A stretch of 16,121 nucleotides of DNA from an uncultured Beijerinckiaceae bacterium (GCA_937863205.1 CALMGA010000243.1:1-16121); one strand, 5' to 3'. Shown: positions 1 through 7,508, numbered from the stretch's first letter. Numbers and translations are program-made. Notes: generated by a model from the sequence alone, not told the origin.

Positions 1-212
1 CCGTAGGCGTAGCCCGATGCGCCGAGGAAGGTGAAGGTCGTGTAGATCTCGCCGGCCATCAGCAGGAAGACCAGGATCGCGCCGAAGCTGCGCCCGCCGA
101 CGCTCCAGCTCTCGAGTCCGCCGCCCTGATGGATGCCCCTGCGGCCACCGAGCACGGCGATGACCAGCGCGCCGAGCATCGTGAGCGCGATCAGAAGCGT
201 CGCGACGTTCAT
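1..212 (-). CDS. Sodium:solute symporter family protein, N-terminal part (runs off the left edge)
   Basis: This is the N-terminal ~70 residues of a Na+/solute symporter (SSS family), an inner-membrane carrier using the sodium gradient to import a small organic solute. The protein begins MNVATLLIALTMLGALVIAV, a clear first membrane helix. A hydrophilic stretch with the motif ESWSVGGRSFG follows, then a second helix (AILVFLLMAGEIYTTFTFLG). The SWSVGGR-type loop after helix 1, followed by a helix rich in small residues and ending YTTFTFLGASGYAYG, is characteristic of this family. The ATG at 212 overlaps the stop of the upstream DUF3311 gene by 4 nt (ATGA), indicating translational coupling. DUF3311 proteins are commonly paired with SSS transporters. 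The substrate cannot be told from this fragment, and the rest of the gene lies outside the window. Confidence 0.85.
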   Translation of the reverse strand, partial: MNVATLLIALTMLGALVIAVLGGRRGIHQGGGLESWSVGGRSFGAILVFLLMAGEIYTTFTFLGASGYAY

Positions 213-394
213 GCCCGGTTCCGCCCGTCGAGCCGGTAGATCACGAACAAGGTCGCGGCGGAGAACAGCGTGCAGGCCGTTGCCCAGGCGAGCGGCAGTG
301 GAAGCCCCAGCACGAAGGGCTCGACGCGGTTCATGAACGGCATGCCGACGAGAAGGACGATCCAGGGCACCAGGCCCAGCGCCTTCAACATCAT
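209..394 (-). CDS. DUF3311-type small membrane protein, probable symporter partner
   Basis: A 61-residue membrane protein of the DUF3311 type, a family of very short proteins encoded just upstream of SSS-family sodium:solute symporters. It has two hydrophobic helices, about residues 4-18 (ALGLVPWIVLLVGMPF) and 28-50 (LPLPLAWATACTLFSAATLF). The segment FMNRVEPFVLGLPLPLAW is typical of the family, and the C-terminus is short and basic (YRLDGRNRA). Its molecular role is unknown; a small accessory subunit is the usual guess. The reading frame stays open further upstream, but I chose the ATG at 394. It has a GGAG at 405-402 with a 7-nt spacer, gives the family's normal length, and the upstream residues are not protein-like. 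A second ATG follows directly at 391. Its stop overlaps the symporter ATG (ATGA), so both should be one transcript. Confidence 0.8.
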   Translation of the reverse strand: MMLKALGLVPWIVLLVGMPFMNRVEPFVLGLPLPLAWATACTLFSAATLFVIYRLDGRNRA

Positions 395-401
395 GGGTTC
401 A

Positions 402-405
402 CTCC
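402..405 (-). promoter_or_regulatory. Ribosome binding site setting the DUF3311 start
   Basis: Read on the minus strand this is GGAG, 7 nt before the ATG at 394. It favours the short 61-residue protein over longer in-frame extensions. Confidence 0.5.
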
Positions 406-521
406 ATCCATTCGCTGTCGCGTGCGGCCCTCCGGCGTGGCAAAAGCAGGGCCAGCGACCCGACCGGCCGCACATCCCGATCTCTTTCGGCCGCGCCTCG
501 CGGCCAGGCAGGCCGACGTTC

Positions 522-771
522 ATGCGCTACGAGACTCTGGCGCGTGTGCACGAGATCACCGCGGGCGGGAACCGAGGATGCCGACGAGCGCGCACGGGCG
601 CTGCTGGTCGGGGCGCCCGGAGCGGGTCGCCGATTGCCCGGCTCGACGACGACCTCGGCGTCACGACCTTCCTGCGGCTTCGATCCGCGGGAGGACGCGC
701 TGGACTACGGGCGCGCGCCGATCCCGCTGGTCGGCGAGGGCGTCGCCGATCGCATCGTCGCGGCAACGTGA
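522..771 (+). pseudogene. Possible decayed coding stretch, family not recognised
   Basis: On the plus strand, codons with G or C at the third position and protein-like residues alternate between two frames. Frame of 522: MRYETLARVHEITAGG. Frame of 574: EDADERARALLVGAPGAG. Frame of 639: RLDDDLGVTTFLRL. Frame of 673: FDPREDALDYGRAPIPLVGEGV up to a TGA at 769-771. This could be a short gene remnant carrying frameshifts, ending head-on 4 nt from the end of the flavin monooxygenase gene. It could also be chance: random GC-rich DNA often looks coding. There is no clear ribosome site and I do not recognise a family. Confidence 0.2.
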
Positions 772-775
772 ATGG

Positions 776-2134
776 TCAGATCCTGGCCGCGCAGGCCGGA
801 TGCGGCGGTCGCAGCCGCGCGCCCTCGCCGAACAGCTTCCCGCGCAGCGTTCCCGGCCGGTAATCCGCTTTGTAGCGGCCGCGCCGCTGCAGCTCGGGCA
901 CGAGGTGGTCGACGATGTCGGCGAAGGTGCCGGGCATCAGCGCATAGGCGAGATTGAAGCCGTCAACGTCCGTATCGGCGATCCAGCGCTCCATGGTGTC
1001 GGCGACCTGGGCCGGCGTGCCGCAGGCGATCGGCCCGATGCCGCCCAGCGCGACGTGCCGGCCGACCTCGCGCACCGTCCAGGTACGATCGGGGTCGGCG
1101 CGGGTGATGTTGTCCATCGCGGTGCGACCGGCGTCGTTCTCGACGTGGCGGACCTCGTCGTCGGGTGAAAAGGCCGCGAAGTCGACGCCCGTCCAGCCCG
1201 ACATCAGCACCAGTCCGCCCTCCGGGCTTGCCAGTTCGCGATAAGCCGCGAGCCGGGCCTGCGCCTCGCACTCGGTCGAGCCCAGCACCACCGTCATCAG
1301 CGAGAAGACCTTGAGGTCGTCGCGTCCGCGCCGATGGGCTTGGGCGGCTCGGCGGATCGCCGCGACGCGCGGCGCGATCACCCCCGCCGACGGGCCGGAC
1401 ACGAAGACGCACTCGGCATGCCGGGCGGCGAAGTCGCGGCCCTTCGTCGAACTGCCGGCCTGGAACAGCACGGGCGTGCGCTGCGGCGAGGGCTCGGCGA
1501 GGTGGATCGCGTCGACGCGGTAGTGCGCGCCTTCGTGCACGACCCGGCGGACCTTGGCGGGGTCGGCGTAGATCCCGGCGGCGCGGTCGCGACGCACGGC
1601 ATCGTCGGCCCAGCTGCCTTCCCACAGCTTGTAGACGACGTCCATGAACTCGTCGGCGCGGTCGTAACGGTCGTCGTGCGCCCCGAGCCGCTCGCCCACG
1701 CCGCGCGCGGCGCTATCGAGATAGCCGGTCACGACGTTCCAGCCGATGCGCCCGCCCGTGAGGTGGTCGAGCGTCGACAGGCGGCGGGCGAAGACGTAGG
1801 GCGGCTCGTAGCTCAGGTTGGCCGTGACGCCGAACCCGAGGTGCTCGGTCGCCAGCGCCATCGCCGGCACCAGCATCATCGGATCGTTCACCGGCACCTG
1901 CACCCCGCCGCGCAGCGCCGCTTCGGGCGAGGCGCCGTAGACGTCGTAGGCGCCGAGCACGTCGGCGATGAACATGGCGTCGAAGAGCCCGCGCTCCAGC
2001 AGGCCGGCGAGGTCGGCCCAATGCTTCAGCGTGGTGTAGTCGCTCGAGCGGTCGTCGGGGTGACGCCACAGGCCCGGCGACTGGTGCGCCACGCAGTTCA
2101 TCACGAAGGCGTTGAACAGGATCTCGCGAACCAT
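776..2134 (-). CDS. LLM-class flavin-dependent monooxygenase (DszA/NtaA/SnaA family)
   Basis: A 452-residue bacterial-luciferase-like (TIM-barrel) monooxygenase of the DszA/NtaA/SnaA branch, whose usual length is about 450. These enzymes use FMNH2 supplied by a separate reductase plus O2 to oxidise sulfones, sulfides, sulfonates or aminopolycarboxylates, typically breaking a C-S or C-N bond. Family marks are NAFVMNCVAHQSPGLW (8-23), GRIGWNVVTGYLDSAARG (128-145, active-site/FMN region), RYDRADEFMDVVYKLWEGSW (156-175) and LAEPSPQRTPVLFQAGSS (212-229). The ATG at 2134 lies 2 nt after the stop of the preceding sfnB-type gene with only a weak ribosome site, suggesting translational coupling. It is the last gene of the organosulfur operon. 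Context points to a sulfur compound as substrate, but the exact one (sulfone, dimethyl sulfide, sulfonate) cannot be read from sequence. A DszA/SfnG-like role is inference. Confidence 0.9.
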   Translation of the reverse strand: MVREILFNAFVMNCVAHQSPGLWRHPDDRSSDYTTLKHWADLAGLLERGLFDAMFIADVLGAYDVYGASPEAALRGGVQVPVNDPMMLVPAMALATEHLGFGVTANLSYEPPYVFARRLSTLDHLTGGRIGWNVVTGYLDSAARGVGERLGAHDDRYDRADEFMDVVYKLWEGSWADDAVRRDRAAGIYADPAKVRRVVHEGAHYRVDAIHLAEPSPQRTPVLFQAGSSTKGRDFAARHAECVFVSGPSAGVIAPRVAAIRRAAQAHRRGRDDLKVFSLMTVVLGSTECEAQARLAAYRELASPEGGLVLMSGWTGVDFAAFSPDDEVRHVENDAGRTAMDNITRADPDRTWTVREVGRHVALGGIGPIACGTPAQVADTMERWIADTDVDGFNLAYALMPGTFADIVDHLVPELQRRGRYKADYRPGTLRGKLFGEGARLRPPHPACAARI

Positions 2135-2136
2135 GC

Positions 2137-3408
2137 CTACAGCGTGCCCGTCGAGGGCGGCGCCTTGCCGTTCAGCCAGAAGTCGCCGACGTAGTGGTAC
2201 TTCCAGCGCACGGGATCGTGCAGCGTGTGGGTGCGGCCGTTGCGCCAGTAGATGTCGAGGTTGAGGTGGGCGAGCACGGCCCGGGTGCCGGTCAGCTCGA
2301 ACATCCTGTTGCCGAGCAGCAAGGCGATGTCGTTGCCGGCGATCTTGGCCTCGGCGACGGCGATGGAGGCGGCGACGACGTTCTCCTCCGTCGGCTCGGC
2401 GCCGGCGCGGTCGACGAAGGCGCCGGCCCGCTCCAGCATGGCGTCGGCGGCGGACATGCGCACCTTGAGGTCGCCCACGGCGGCGATCATGTGCGGATCG
2501 TCCGTCACCTTGGCGATGCCGCTGGCGCCGTAGGGCCGCGCGGACCTGCGCAGGTGGTCGAGCCCGACGGTGAAGGCGCCGCGCGCGATGCCGACGTCGA
2601 TGGCGGCATGGATGATCTGGGCGAACGAGCCCATCCGGGTGCGGCGCTCGAAGGCATTCTCGTGGTCGAACACCCTGTCGTCCGGCACGAGGATGTCGTC
2701 GAAGATCGTGGTTCCGCTGCCGGTGGTGCTCTGTCCGAAGCCGGACCAGTCGTCGATCAGCGTCAGCCCCGGCGTGGCGTCGCGCGGGAGGAAGCAGATG
2801 TGCCGACGCCGGGTATCGGGCGTCACCGCTACGCAGGCGACCCAGTGCGCGAACAGGGCGCCGGTGCAGTAGAACTTGCGGCCGTCGAGGCGCCAGTCTC
2901 CGCGCCCCTCATCCTCCCGGCGGACATAGGTCTTGTAATCGGCGGCGTGCTTGCCGCCGACCTCGCTGAGGGCGTTGCCGAGCCGTTCGCCGTCGAGCAC
3001 GCGCGCGAAAAAGAAGCGCCGCATCTCTTCGGGCGCGTCGAGGCGCAGGGCTTCCACCATGTAGAAGTGGCTTTGCGGGATCTGGCCGAGGCTGCCGTCC
3101 GCGGCGGAAATGATCGCGATCACCTCGGCAAGCGTCGCCGCCGAGATTTCGGCGCCGCCGTAGGTCCTCGGCACCGTTGCCGCGAGGAGGCCGGAGTCGG
3201 AATAGGCCTCCATCTCGGCCCAGGGCAGGCGTCGCTCGCGATCACGCTCGAAGGCGCCGGCGGCGAACTGGGCGGCGAGGCGGTGGGCCGCCGCGATGGC
3301 TTCGGCATCGTCGCGCAGCCGCGTGGCCGGACGGGTGCGCGGCGGCAGCGGCGGCACGGGCCGGGCCGGCGGCGGAGACGGAAAGGGCTGGTCCACGCGC
3401 TGGTTCAT
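2137..3408 (-). CDS. SfnB-family sulfur-acquisition flavin oxidoreductase (first of two paralogs by position)
   Basis: A 423-residue protein with the acyl-CoA dehydrogenase fold, of the SfnB/DszC-like group that acts as an FMNH2-dependent monooxygenase in organosulfur use rather than as a true acyl-CoA dehydrogenase. Visible features are an N-terminal helical domain (LPWAEMEAYSDSGLLAATVP, about 63-82), a central region with GRKFYCTGALFAHW and LIDDWSGFGQSTTGSGTTIF, and a C-terminal helical domain with FAQIIHAAIDVGIARGAF and ending HTLHDPVRWKYHYVGDFWLN. The IDDWSGxGQxTTxSGT and HDPVRWK motifs are shared with the neighbouring paralog. The N-terminus carries an unusual proline-rich stretch at about residues 9-27. 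The ATG at 3408 follows a GAGG with a 5-nt spacer, 10 nt after the preceding gene's stop. It needs reduced flavin from a reductase not encoded here. Substrate unknown. Confidence 0.88.
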   Translation of the reverse strand: MNQRVDQPFPSPPPARPVPPLPPRTRPATRLRDDAEAIAAAHRLAAQFAAGAFERDRERRLPWAEMEAYSDSGLLAATVPRTYGGAEISAATLAEVIAIISAADGSLGQIPQSHFYMVEALRLDAPEEMRRFFFARVLDGERLGNALSEVGGKHAADYKTYVRREDEGRGDWRLDGRKFYCTGALFAHWVACVAVTPDTRRRHICFLPRDATPGLTLIDDWSGFGQSTTGSGTTIFDDILVPDDRVFDHENAFERRTRMGSFAQIIHAAIDVGIARGAFTVGLDHLRRSARPYGASGIAKVTDDPHMIAAVGDLKVRMSAADAMLERAGAFVDRAGAEPTEENVVAASIAVAEAKIAGNDIALLLGNRMFELTGTRAVLAHLNLDIYWRNGRTHTLHDPVRWKYHYVGDFWLNGKAPPSTGTL

Positions 3409-3418
3409 TCCGGCCTCT

Positions 3419-4627
3419 TCACAGCCAGGAGTGGCGCGGCGGCTTGCGGCCGTTGACGACGTAGTCGCCGATCGCGAAGAGCTTCCAACGCACGGGGTCG
3501 TGCACCGTGTGCACGCGGGCGTCGCGCCAGTGCCTGTCGAGGTTGAGCGCCGACAGGCAGGCGCGCGTGCCCGCCAGTTCGAACAGCTTGCTGCCGGCCT
3601 CCACCGCGATCTCCGTGCTCAGCACCTTGGCCTCGGCGACCGCGATGGAGGCGGCCGCCGCCGTGTCGGCGTTCTCGTCGGCGAGGCCGGCGTCGATCGC
3701 CCGGCCGGCCTTGGCGAGCAGCGCTTCCGCCATGTGGAGCTTGAGGTGCAGGGCGGCGACCTCGCGCAGGATGAAGGGATCATCGGAGGCCCTCTCCAGG
3801 CCGCTGTCGGCCCAGGGCCTGGCGTGCTCGCGGACGAACGCCAGGGTTTCGGCGATCGCGCGGCTGGCGATGCCGGCGTCAATGGCGGCGTGGATGATCT
3901 GCGCCATGGCGCCGTGGACGCTGGGCGCGTCGAAGGCGAGGTGGGAGGGCACGATGCGCTCGCTGCCGACCCGGACGCGGTCGAGCACCACCGTGCCGCT
4001 CGCGGTGGTGCGCTGGCCGATGCCGGACCAGTCGTCGATGACCTCAAGCCCGGGCGCGTCGCGGTCGAGGAAGGCGAGGACGTGGCGACCCGCCTCGTCG
4101 ATGGCGTGCACCGGCACGAGATGGGCGAAGAGTGCGCCCGTCGCGTAGAACTTGCGGCCGGTGAGGACGAAGCCCTCGCTGTCGCGCCCGATCCGCGTCG
4201 CCATGTCGAGCACCGTGCGGCCGCCGCGCTCGGCCAGCGCATTGCCGAAGCGGATGCCGCGCAGCGCCTCACCGAAAAGGAAGCGCTTCCGGTCCTCGTC
4301 GGGGTCGAAGCGAACGATGTCGAGGAGGCTGATGTGGTTCTGCGCGATCTGGGCGATCGAGGCGTCGCCGGACGCAATAATCGCGAAAACGCGGGCGACC
4401 GTCGCGTAGGACACACCGGGGCCGCCGTAGGCCGGCGGCACGTTCATCGACCAGAGGCCACTTTGCGAGAAGGCGTCGAGCTCGGCCCAGGGCAGTCGCC
4501 GCTCCCTGTCACGCTCCGACGCTTCCTCGCCGAAGCCGGCGGCGAGCCGCTCCGCGACCGCGATCGCCTCGACATCATCACGCAGCACGTGGGCGGGGCT
4601 GCGGGGCGGATCCGCTCGCTTGCTCAA
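3419..4627 (-). CDS. SfnB-family sulfur-acquisition flavin oxidoreductase (second paralog, TTG start)
   Basis: A 402-residue paralog of the next gene in the operon, also with the acyl-CoA dehydrogenase fold of the SfnB/DszC type. By eye roughly half of the aligned residues match, including ERDRERRLPWAE, GRKFYATGALFAH, IDDWSGIGQRTTASGT, MAQIIHAAIDAGIASRA and VHDPVRWK. Some pocket-region stretches differ, for example SQNH-type residues (AQNHISLLDIVRFD here, PQSHFYMVEALRLD in the other), suggesting the two enzymes act on different substrates or form a heteromer. The start is TTG at 4627. It overlaps the stop of the ATPase gene by 4 nt (TTGA) and has a strong GGAGG 7 nt upstream. The next in-frame Met is more than 50 residues in, inside the conserved domain, so TTG is well supported. 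Expected to use FMNH2 and O2 on an imported organosulfur compound. Confidence 0.88.
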   Translation of the reverse strand: MSKRADPPRSPAHVLRDDVEAIAVAERLAAGFGEEASERDRERRLPWAELDAFSQSGLWSMNVPPAYGGPGVSYATVARVFAIIASGDASIAQIAQNHISLLDIVRFDPDEDRKRFLFGEALRGIRFGNALAERGGRTVLDMATRIGRDSEGFVLTGRKFYATGALFAHLVPVHAIDEAGRHVLAFLDRDAPGLEVIDDWSGIGQRTTASGTVVLDRVRVGSERIVPSHLAFDAPSVHGAMAQIIHAAIDAGIASRAIAETLAFVREHARPWADSGLERASDDPFILREVAALHLKLHMAEALLAKAGRAIDAGLADENADTAAAASIAVAEAKVLSTEIAVEAGSKLFELAGTRACLSALNLDRHWRDARVHTVHDPVRWKLFAIGDYVVNGRKPPRHSWL

Positions 4628-5427
4628 GGATGGGCCTCCATCGGCGGCGTCCGGCTCGACCAGTGCGAAAGCCGCGCCTCGCGCCTGACCGGCGATCGGG
4701 TCCGCCCGGCGTCGAGCAGGAAGCGGAGCCGGCGCTTCAGCATCGCGCTAGCAACGCCGTCGCGTGCCCGCGGCTTGGCGGTTGGAAGTTCGACGAGGCC
4801 GGCGAGCGTGCCCGGATCGGGCCGGAGAACGGCGATGCGGTCGCCGAGGACCAGCGCCTCGTCGACATCGTGGGTGACCATGACGACCGTCGGCGCGCTC
4901 GCCGCGCAAAGGTCGAGGAGATGGTCCTGCAGCCCTTCCCGCGTCATCGCATCGAGCGCGGAGAACGGCTCGTCGAGCAGCAGCACCTTGGGCCGGGTGA
5001 CCAGGGCGCGGGCCAGCGCCACCCTCTGCTGCTGCCCGCCGCTCAGCTCGCGCGGCAGCTTGCGGCGCTGGGCGAAGAGGCCGACGCGATCGAGGATCGA
5101 CGCGACCTCGCTCTCGCGCCTCTTGCGCGGCAAGGCGCGCAGGCCGAAGCCGACGTTCTCCGCGACGTTAAGCCAGGGCAGCAGCCGCGGCTCCTGGAAG
5201 ACGAGGCTGATCGCGGGATGAGGGCCGCGCAACGGTTCGCCGTCGAGCGCGACCGACCCTCCGCTCGGCAGTTCGAGGCCGGCGAGGATGCGCAGCAGGC
5301 TCGTCTTGCCGCAGCCCGAGGCGCCGAGCAGGAGGGTGATCCCGCCGTCGGCGACGTTCAGCGAGATGTTGGCCAGGGCGCGCGTGCCATCGGGGTAGGT
5401 CTTGGACAGGCGGTCGATGGTGAGCAT
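4624..5427 (-). CDS. ABC transporter ATP-binding protein, SsuB/TauB-like
   Basis: A 267-residue ATPase subunit of a nitrate/sulfonate/taurine-type ABC importer, acting on the cytoplasmic face of the permease. It has a complete set of motifs: Walker A GASGCGKT (35-42), Q-loop FQEPRLLPW (Q78), signature LSGGQQQR (128-135), Walker B LLLDEP (149-154), D-loop SALD (156-159) and switch histidine in VTHDVDEA (H186). The FQEPRLLPW context is typical of SsuB/TauB/NrtD. The ATG at 5427 shares one base with the permease stop (TGATG), so translation is coupled. After about residue 215 the tail is basic and family-specific (LKRRLRFLLDA). Context indicates import of an organosulfur compound; sulfonate specificity in the strict sense is inference. 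Confidence 0.9.
   Translation of the reverse strand: MLTIDRLSKTYPDGTRALANISLNVADGGITLLLGASGCGKTSLLRILAGLELPSGGSVALDGEPLRGPHPAISLVFQEPRLLPWLNVAENVGFGLRALPRKRRESEVASILDRVGLFAQRRKLPRELSGGQQQRVALARALVTRPKVLLLDEPFSALDAMTREGLQDHLLDLCAASAPTVVMVTHDVDEALVLGDRIAVLRPDPGTLAGLVELPTAKPRARDGVASAMLKRRLRFLLDAGRTRSPVRREARLSHWSSRTPPMEAHP
4635..4639 (-). promoter_or_regulatory. Strong ribosome binding site supporting the TTG start at 4627
   Basis: Read on the minus strand this is GGAGG, 7 nt before TTG, inside the last codons of the ATPase gene. It is one of the best Shine-Dalgarno matches in the operon and may offset the weak start codon. Confidence 0.6.
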
Positions 5428-6308
5428 CAGAACGGCCTCCGGTCGACGTCCTGCCACGCGATCAGCGGTCGCGTGGCGAGCACAAGGGCGAGGTCGCAGG
5501 CCTGTCCGACCAGGGCGAAGGCGATCAGCGCGACGAGGATCTCGTCCGGCTTGCCGAGTTGCTGGCCATCGACGAGGAGGTAGCCGAGACCCTCCGAAGC
5601 ACCCATGATCTCGGCCGCGACCACGAACATGAAGCCGAGCCCGAGCCCGGTCCGCAGCGCCGTGACCCAGGCCGGCAGCACGGCCGGCAGCAGGATGCGG
5701 CGGGTCAGCGCCAGCGACGACAGGCGGAAGGTGCGCCCGACCTCCACCAGCTTGCGGTCGACGGAGGAGATCGCGCCGAGCACGCCGAGGTAGACGGGGA
5801 AGAACACGCCCAGCGCGATCAGCGTCACCTTGGACGCCTCGAAGATGCCGAACCACAGGATGAACAGCGGCACCCAGGCGATCGACGGGATCGCCCGCAG
5901 CGCCTGGATCGTCGGATCGATGGCTTGACGCGCACCCGCGCGGACGCCGCAGAACGCCCCGAGCAGCGTGCCCAGCGTGGTCCCGATCGCGAAGCCGAGC
6001 CCGACGCGGGCCAGCGTGGCGACGACATGGCGGACGAGTTCGCCGCCTTGCGCAAGGCCGCAGGCCGTCTGCCAGATGCGGCTCGGCGGCGGCATCAGGC
6101 GGCCGGCGACGAAGCCGGTGCGGACGGCCGCTTCCCACGCGACCAGCGCGATGGCAGGCAGGAGCAGGCCGCGAACGAGCCCGTCGAGTGCGCGGCGCCG
6201 GTGCCATGCCCAACGCAGGGGAGCGTCGAACCGGACCGCCTGCAGGCACAGGCGATGTGCGTGCGGTTTCTGATGGCCGACCCGCTCGATCAGCGCCTGG
6301 TCGACCAT
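5427..6308 (-). CDS. ABC transporter permease, SsuC/TauC-like
   Basis: A 293-residue inner-membrane permease (BPD_transp_1 type). After a polar N-terminal ~45 residues come about six hydrophobic helices, beginning LVRGLLLPAIALVAWEAAVR and including LGFAIGTTLGTLLGAFCGV, WVPLFILWFGIFEASKVTLI and ILVALIAFALVGQACDLALV. The cytoplasmic EAA loop that contacts the ATPase is visible as VGRTFRLSSLALTRRILLPA followed by LPAWVTALRTGLGLGF. The IPSIAWVPLFILWFGIFE stretch is characteristic of the SsuC/TauC/NrtB family. The ATG at 6308 shares one base with the binding-protein stop (TGATG), and the stop shares one base with the ATPase ATG, so the three transporter genes are translationally coupled. The N-terminal tail is longer than in many homologs. 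Confidence 0.9.
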   Translation of the reverse strand: MVDQALIERVGHQKPHAHRLCLQAVRFDAPLRWAWHRRRALDGLVRGLLLPAIALVAWEAAVRTGFVAGRLMPPPSRIWQTACGLAQGGELVRHVVATLARVGLGFAIGTTLGTLLGAFCGVRAGARQAIDPTIQALRAIPSIAWVPLFILWFGIFEASKVTLIALGVFFPVYLGVLGAISSVDRKLVEVGRTFRLSSLALTRRILLPAVLPAWVTALRTGLGLGFMFVVAAEIMGASEGLGYLLVDGQQLGKPDEILVALIAFALVGQACDLALVLATRPLIAWQDVDRRPF

Positions 6309-7288
6309 CACCGCACCGACGCGGAATGGAAGCGGCCGTCGATGAGAGCGTCGAGTGCACCCTTGACATCGACGGAGGCGGCGATCACCCCGACCTTCTG
6401 CAGGGCCACGCCGGCGGCGAGGATGGCGCCGCGCTGGGCATCGCCGATCGTGCTCCGCGTCAGGTCGGTGCGCTCGTCGATCTGCCGGTCGATGACGGCC
6501 GGCGGCAGGCCGGTCGCCTTGACGATCAGCGCCTTGAACTCGCGGGGATGCGCCTGCGCCCACAGCCGCGCCGCCTCGTAGGCGTCGAGCACGATGCGCA
6601 CGACGTCCGGGTGCTCGCCGGCGAAGGCCTCGCGCACGTCGAGCACGCCGAAGGTGTTGGCGCCCTTGTCGCGATAGAACAGCACGTCGCCGTTCTCGAT
6701 CTCGGCCGCCGCCATCATCGGGTCGAGGCCGGCCCAGGCGTCGACGTCGCCACGGTCGAGCGCGGTGCGCCCGTCGGGATGCTGCAGCAGCACGGGACGA
6801 ACGTCCTTCTCGCTCAGGCCGACGCTCGCCAGGGCGCGGATGAGGAAGATGTCCGGGTCGGTCCCGCGGGTGACGGCGACGCGCCGGCCCTTGAGGTCGG
6901 CGACCGTCTTGATGCCGGAGTCTTTCCTCGTGACCAGCGCCGTCCATTCCGGCGCGGAGTAGGTGTAGATCGCCTTGATCGGGTTGCCGTTGATGCGGGC
7001 GACGAGGGCCGCCGAGCCGGCGGTGGAGCCGAAGTCGATCGACCCGGCGTTGAGGAACTCCAGCGCCTTGTTGGATCCGCGCGACTGCACCCAGCGCACG
7101 CCGATGTGCCTGTCCCCGAGCGCCTTCTCCAGCCGGCCCTGGTCCTTCAGCACGATGCTGACCGGGTTGTAGGTCGCCCAGTCCAGGCGCACCTCGCTGA
7201 GTTCCGCCCCTCGCGCGGACGACGCGCAGGCGACCGCTGCCCATGCGACGGCCGCGACAAGGACACTTCTGCGAAGGGGGCTGAGCAT
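6308..7288 (-). CDS. Periplasmic substrate-binding protein, SsuA/TauA/NrtA-like
   Basis: A 326-residue periplasmic binding protein delivering substrate to the SsuC/SsuB-like transporter. A signal peptide is clear: basic SPLRRS, then hydrophobic VLVAAVAWAAVACASSARGA with likely cleavage near residue 28. The Cys at about 21 is not in a good lipobox. The mature part shows the family layout: RLDWATYNPVSIVLKDQG at the start, NAGSIDFGSTAGSAALVA (ligand-pocket region), IKTVADLKGRRVAVTRGTDP (hinge) and DVDAWAGLDPMMAAAE. These fit the aliphatic-sulfonate/taurine-type binding proteins. It is the first gene of the six-gene operon. The ATG at 7288 has GAGG about 5 nt upstream. A longer open frame continues upstream, but its residues are not protein-like and the signal peptide fixes the start. 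The ligand is unknown; the genes downstream suggest an organosulfur compound. Confidence 0.9.
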   Translation of the reverse strand: MLSPLRRSVLVAAVAWAAVACASSARGAELSEVRLDWATYNPVSIVLKDQGRLEKALGDRHIGVRWVQSRGSNKALEFLNAGSIDFGSTAGSAALVARINGNPIKAIYTYSAPEWTALVTRKDSGIKTVADLKGRRVAVTRGTDPDIFLIRALASVGLSEKDVRPVLLQHPDGRTALDRGDVDAWAGLDPMMAAAEIENGDVLFYRDKGANTFGVLDVREAFAGEHPDVVRIVLDAYEAARLWAQAHPREFKALIVKATGLPPAVIDRQIDERTDLTRSTIGDAQRGAILAAGVALQKVGVIAASVDVKGALDALIDGRFHSASVR

Positions 7289-7485
7289 ATGGCCCTCGAC
7301 AAGGGAGATGGATCGAAGAGACGATTCTTCTCCGCCGACCTCCGTCTGTCCATTCCAAAGCGGTCGCATCGGCGACCTGTTTGTTCCCGAAAACGAGACC
7401 GGTGGGGGATGTTGCCCTCTTCGCGGTGGCTTCGCGTCAGGTCGAGGGAGGTGGTCACCCCGACCCGTACGACGTCGCGATGACG

Positions 7486-7508
7486 GGACCCTCGTTGCGG
7501 CGAGGTCC
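7486..7508 (+). repeat. Inverted repeat (hairpin) in the MFS 5' region
   Basis: GGACCCTCG, a 6-nt loop TTGCGG, then CGAGGTCC. The arms pair over eight bases with one bulged C on the left. No T-tract follows. It could be an operator or RNA structure, or a chance GC-rich palindrome. Confidence 0.35.

Larger units (their letters stand above)
395..775. other. Spacer of about 380 nt between the DUF3311 gene and the sulfur operon
   Basis: It should contain the promoter of the leftward DUF3311-symporter pair and the end of the leftward sulfur operon. I see no convincing -35/-10 pair and no strong hairpin with a T-tract. The stretch 522-771 has coding-like composition on the plus strand and is listed separately as a possible gene remnant. 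Confidence 0.5.

Noticed and set aside
3296..5221. A 641-residue plus-strand open frame across the sulfur operon
   Set aside because: It is antisense to the SfnB paralogs and the ABC ATPase, all with clear family motifs on the minus strand. Its product shows no recognisable domain.
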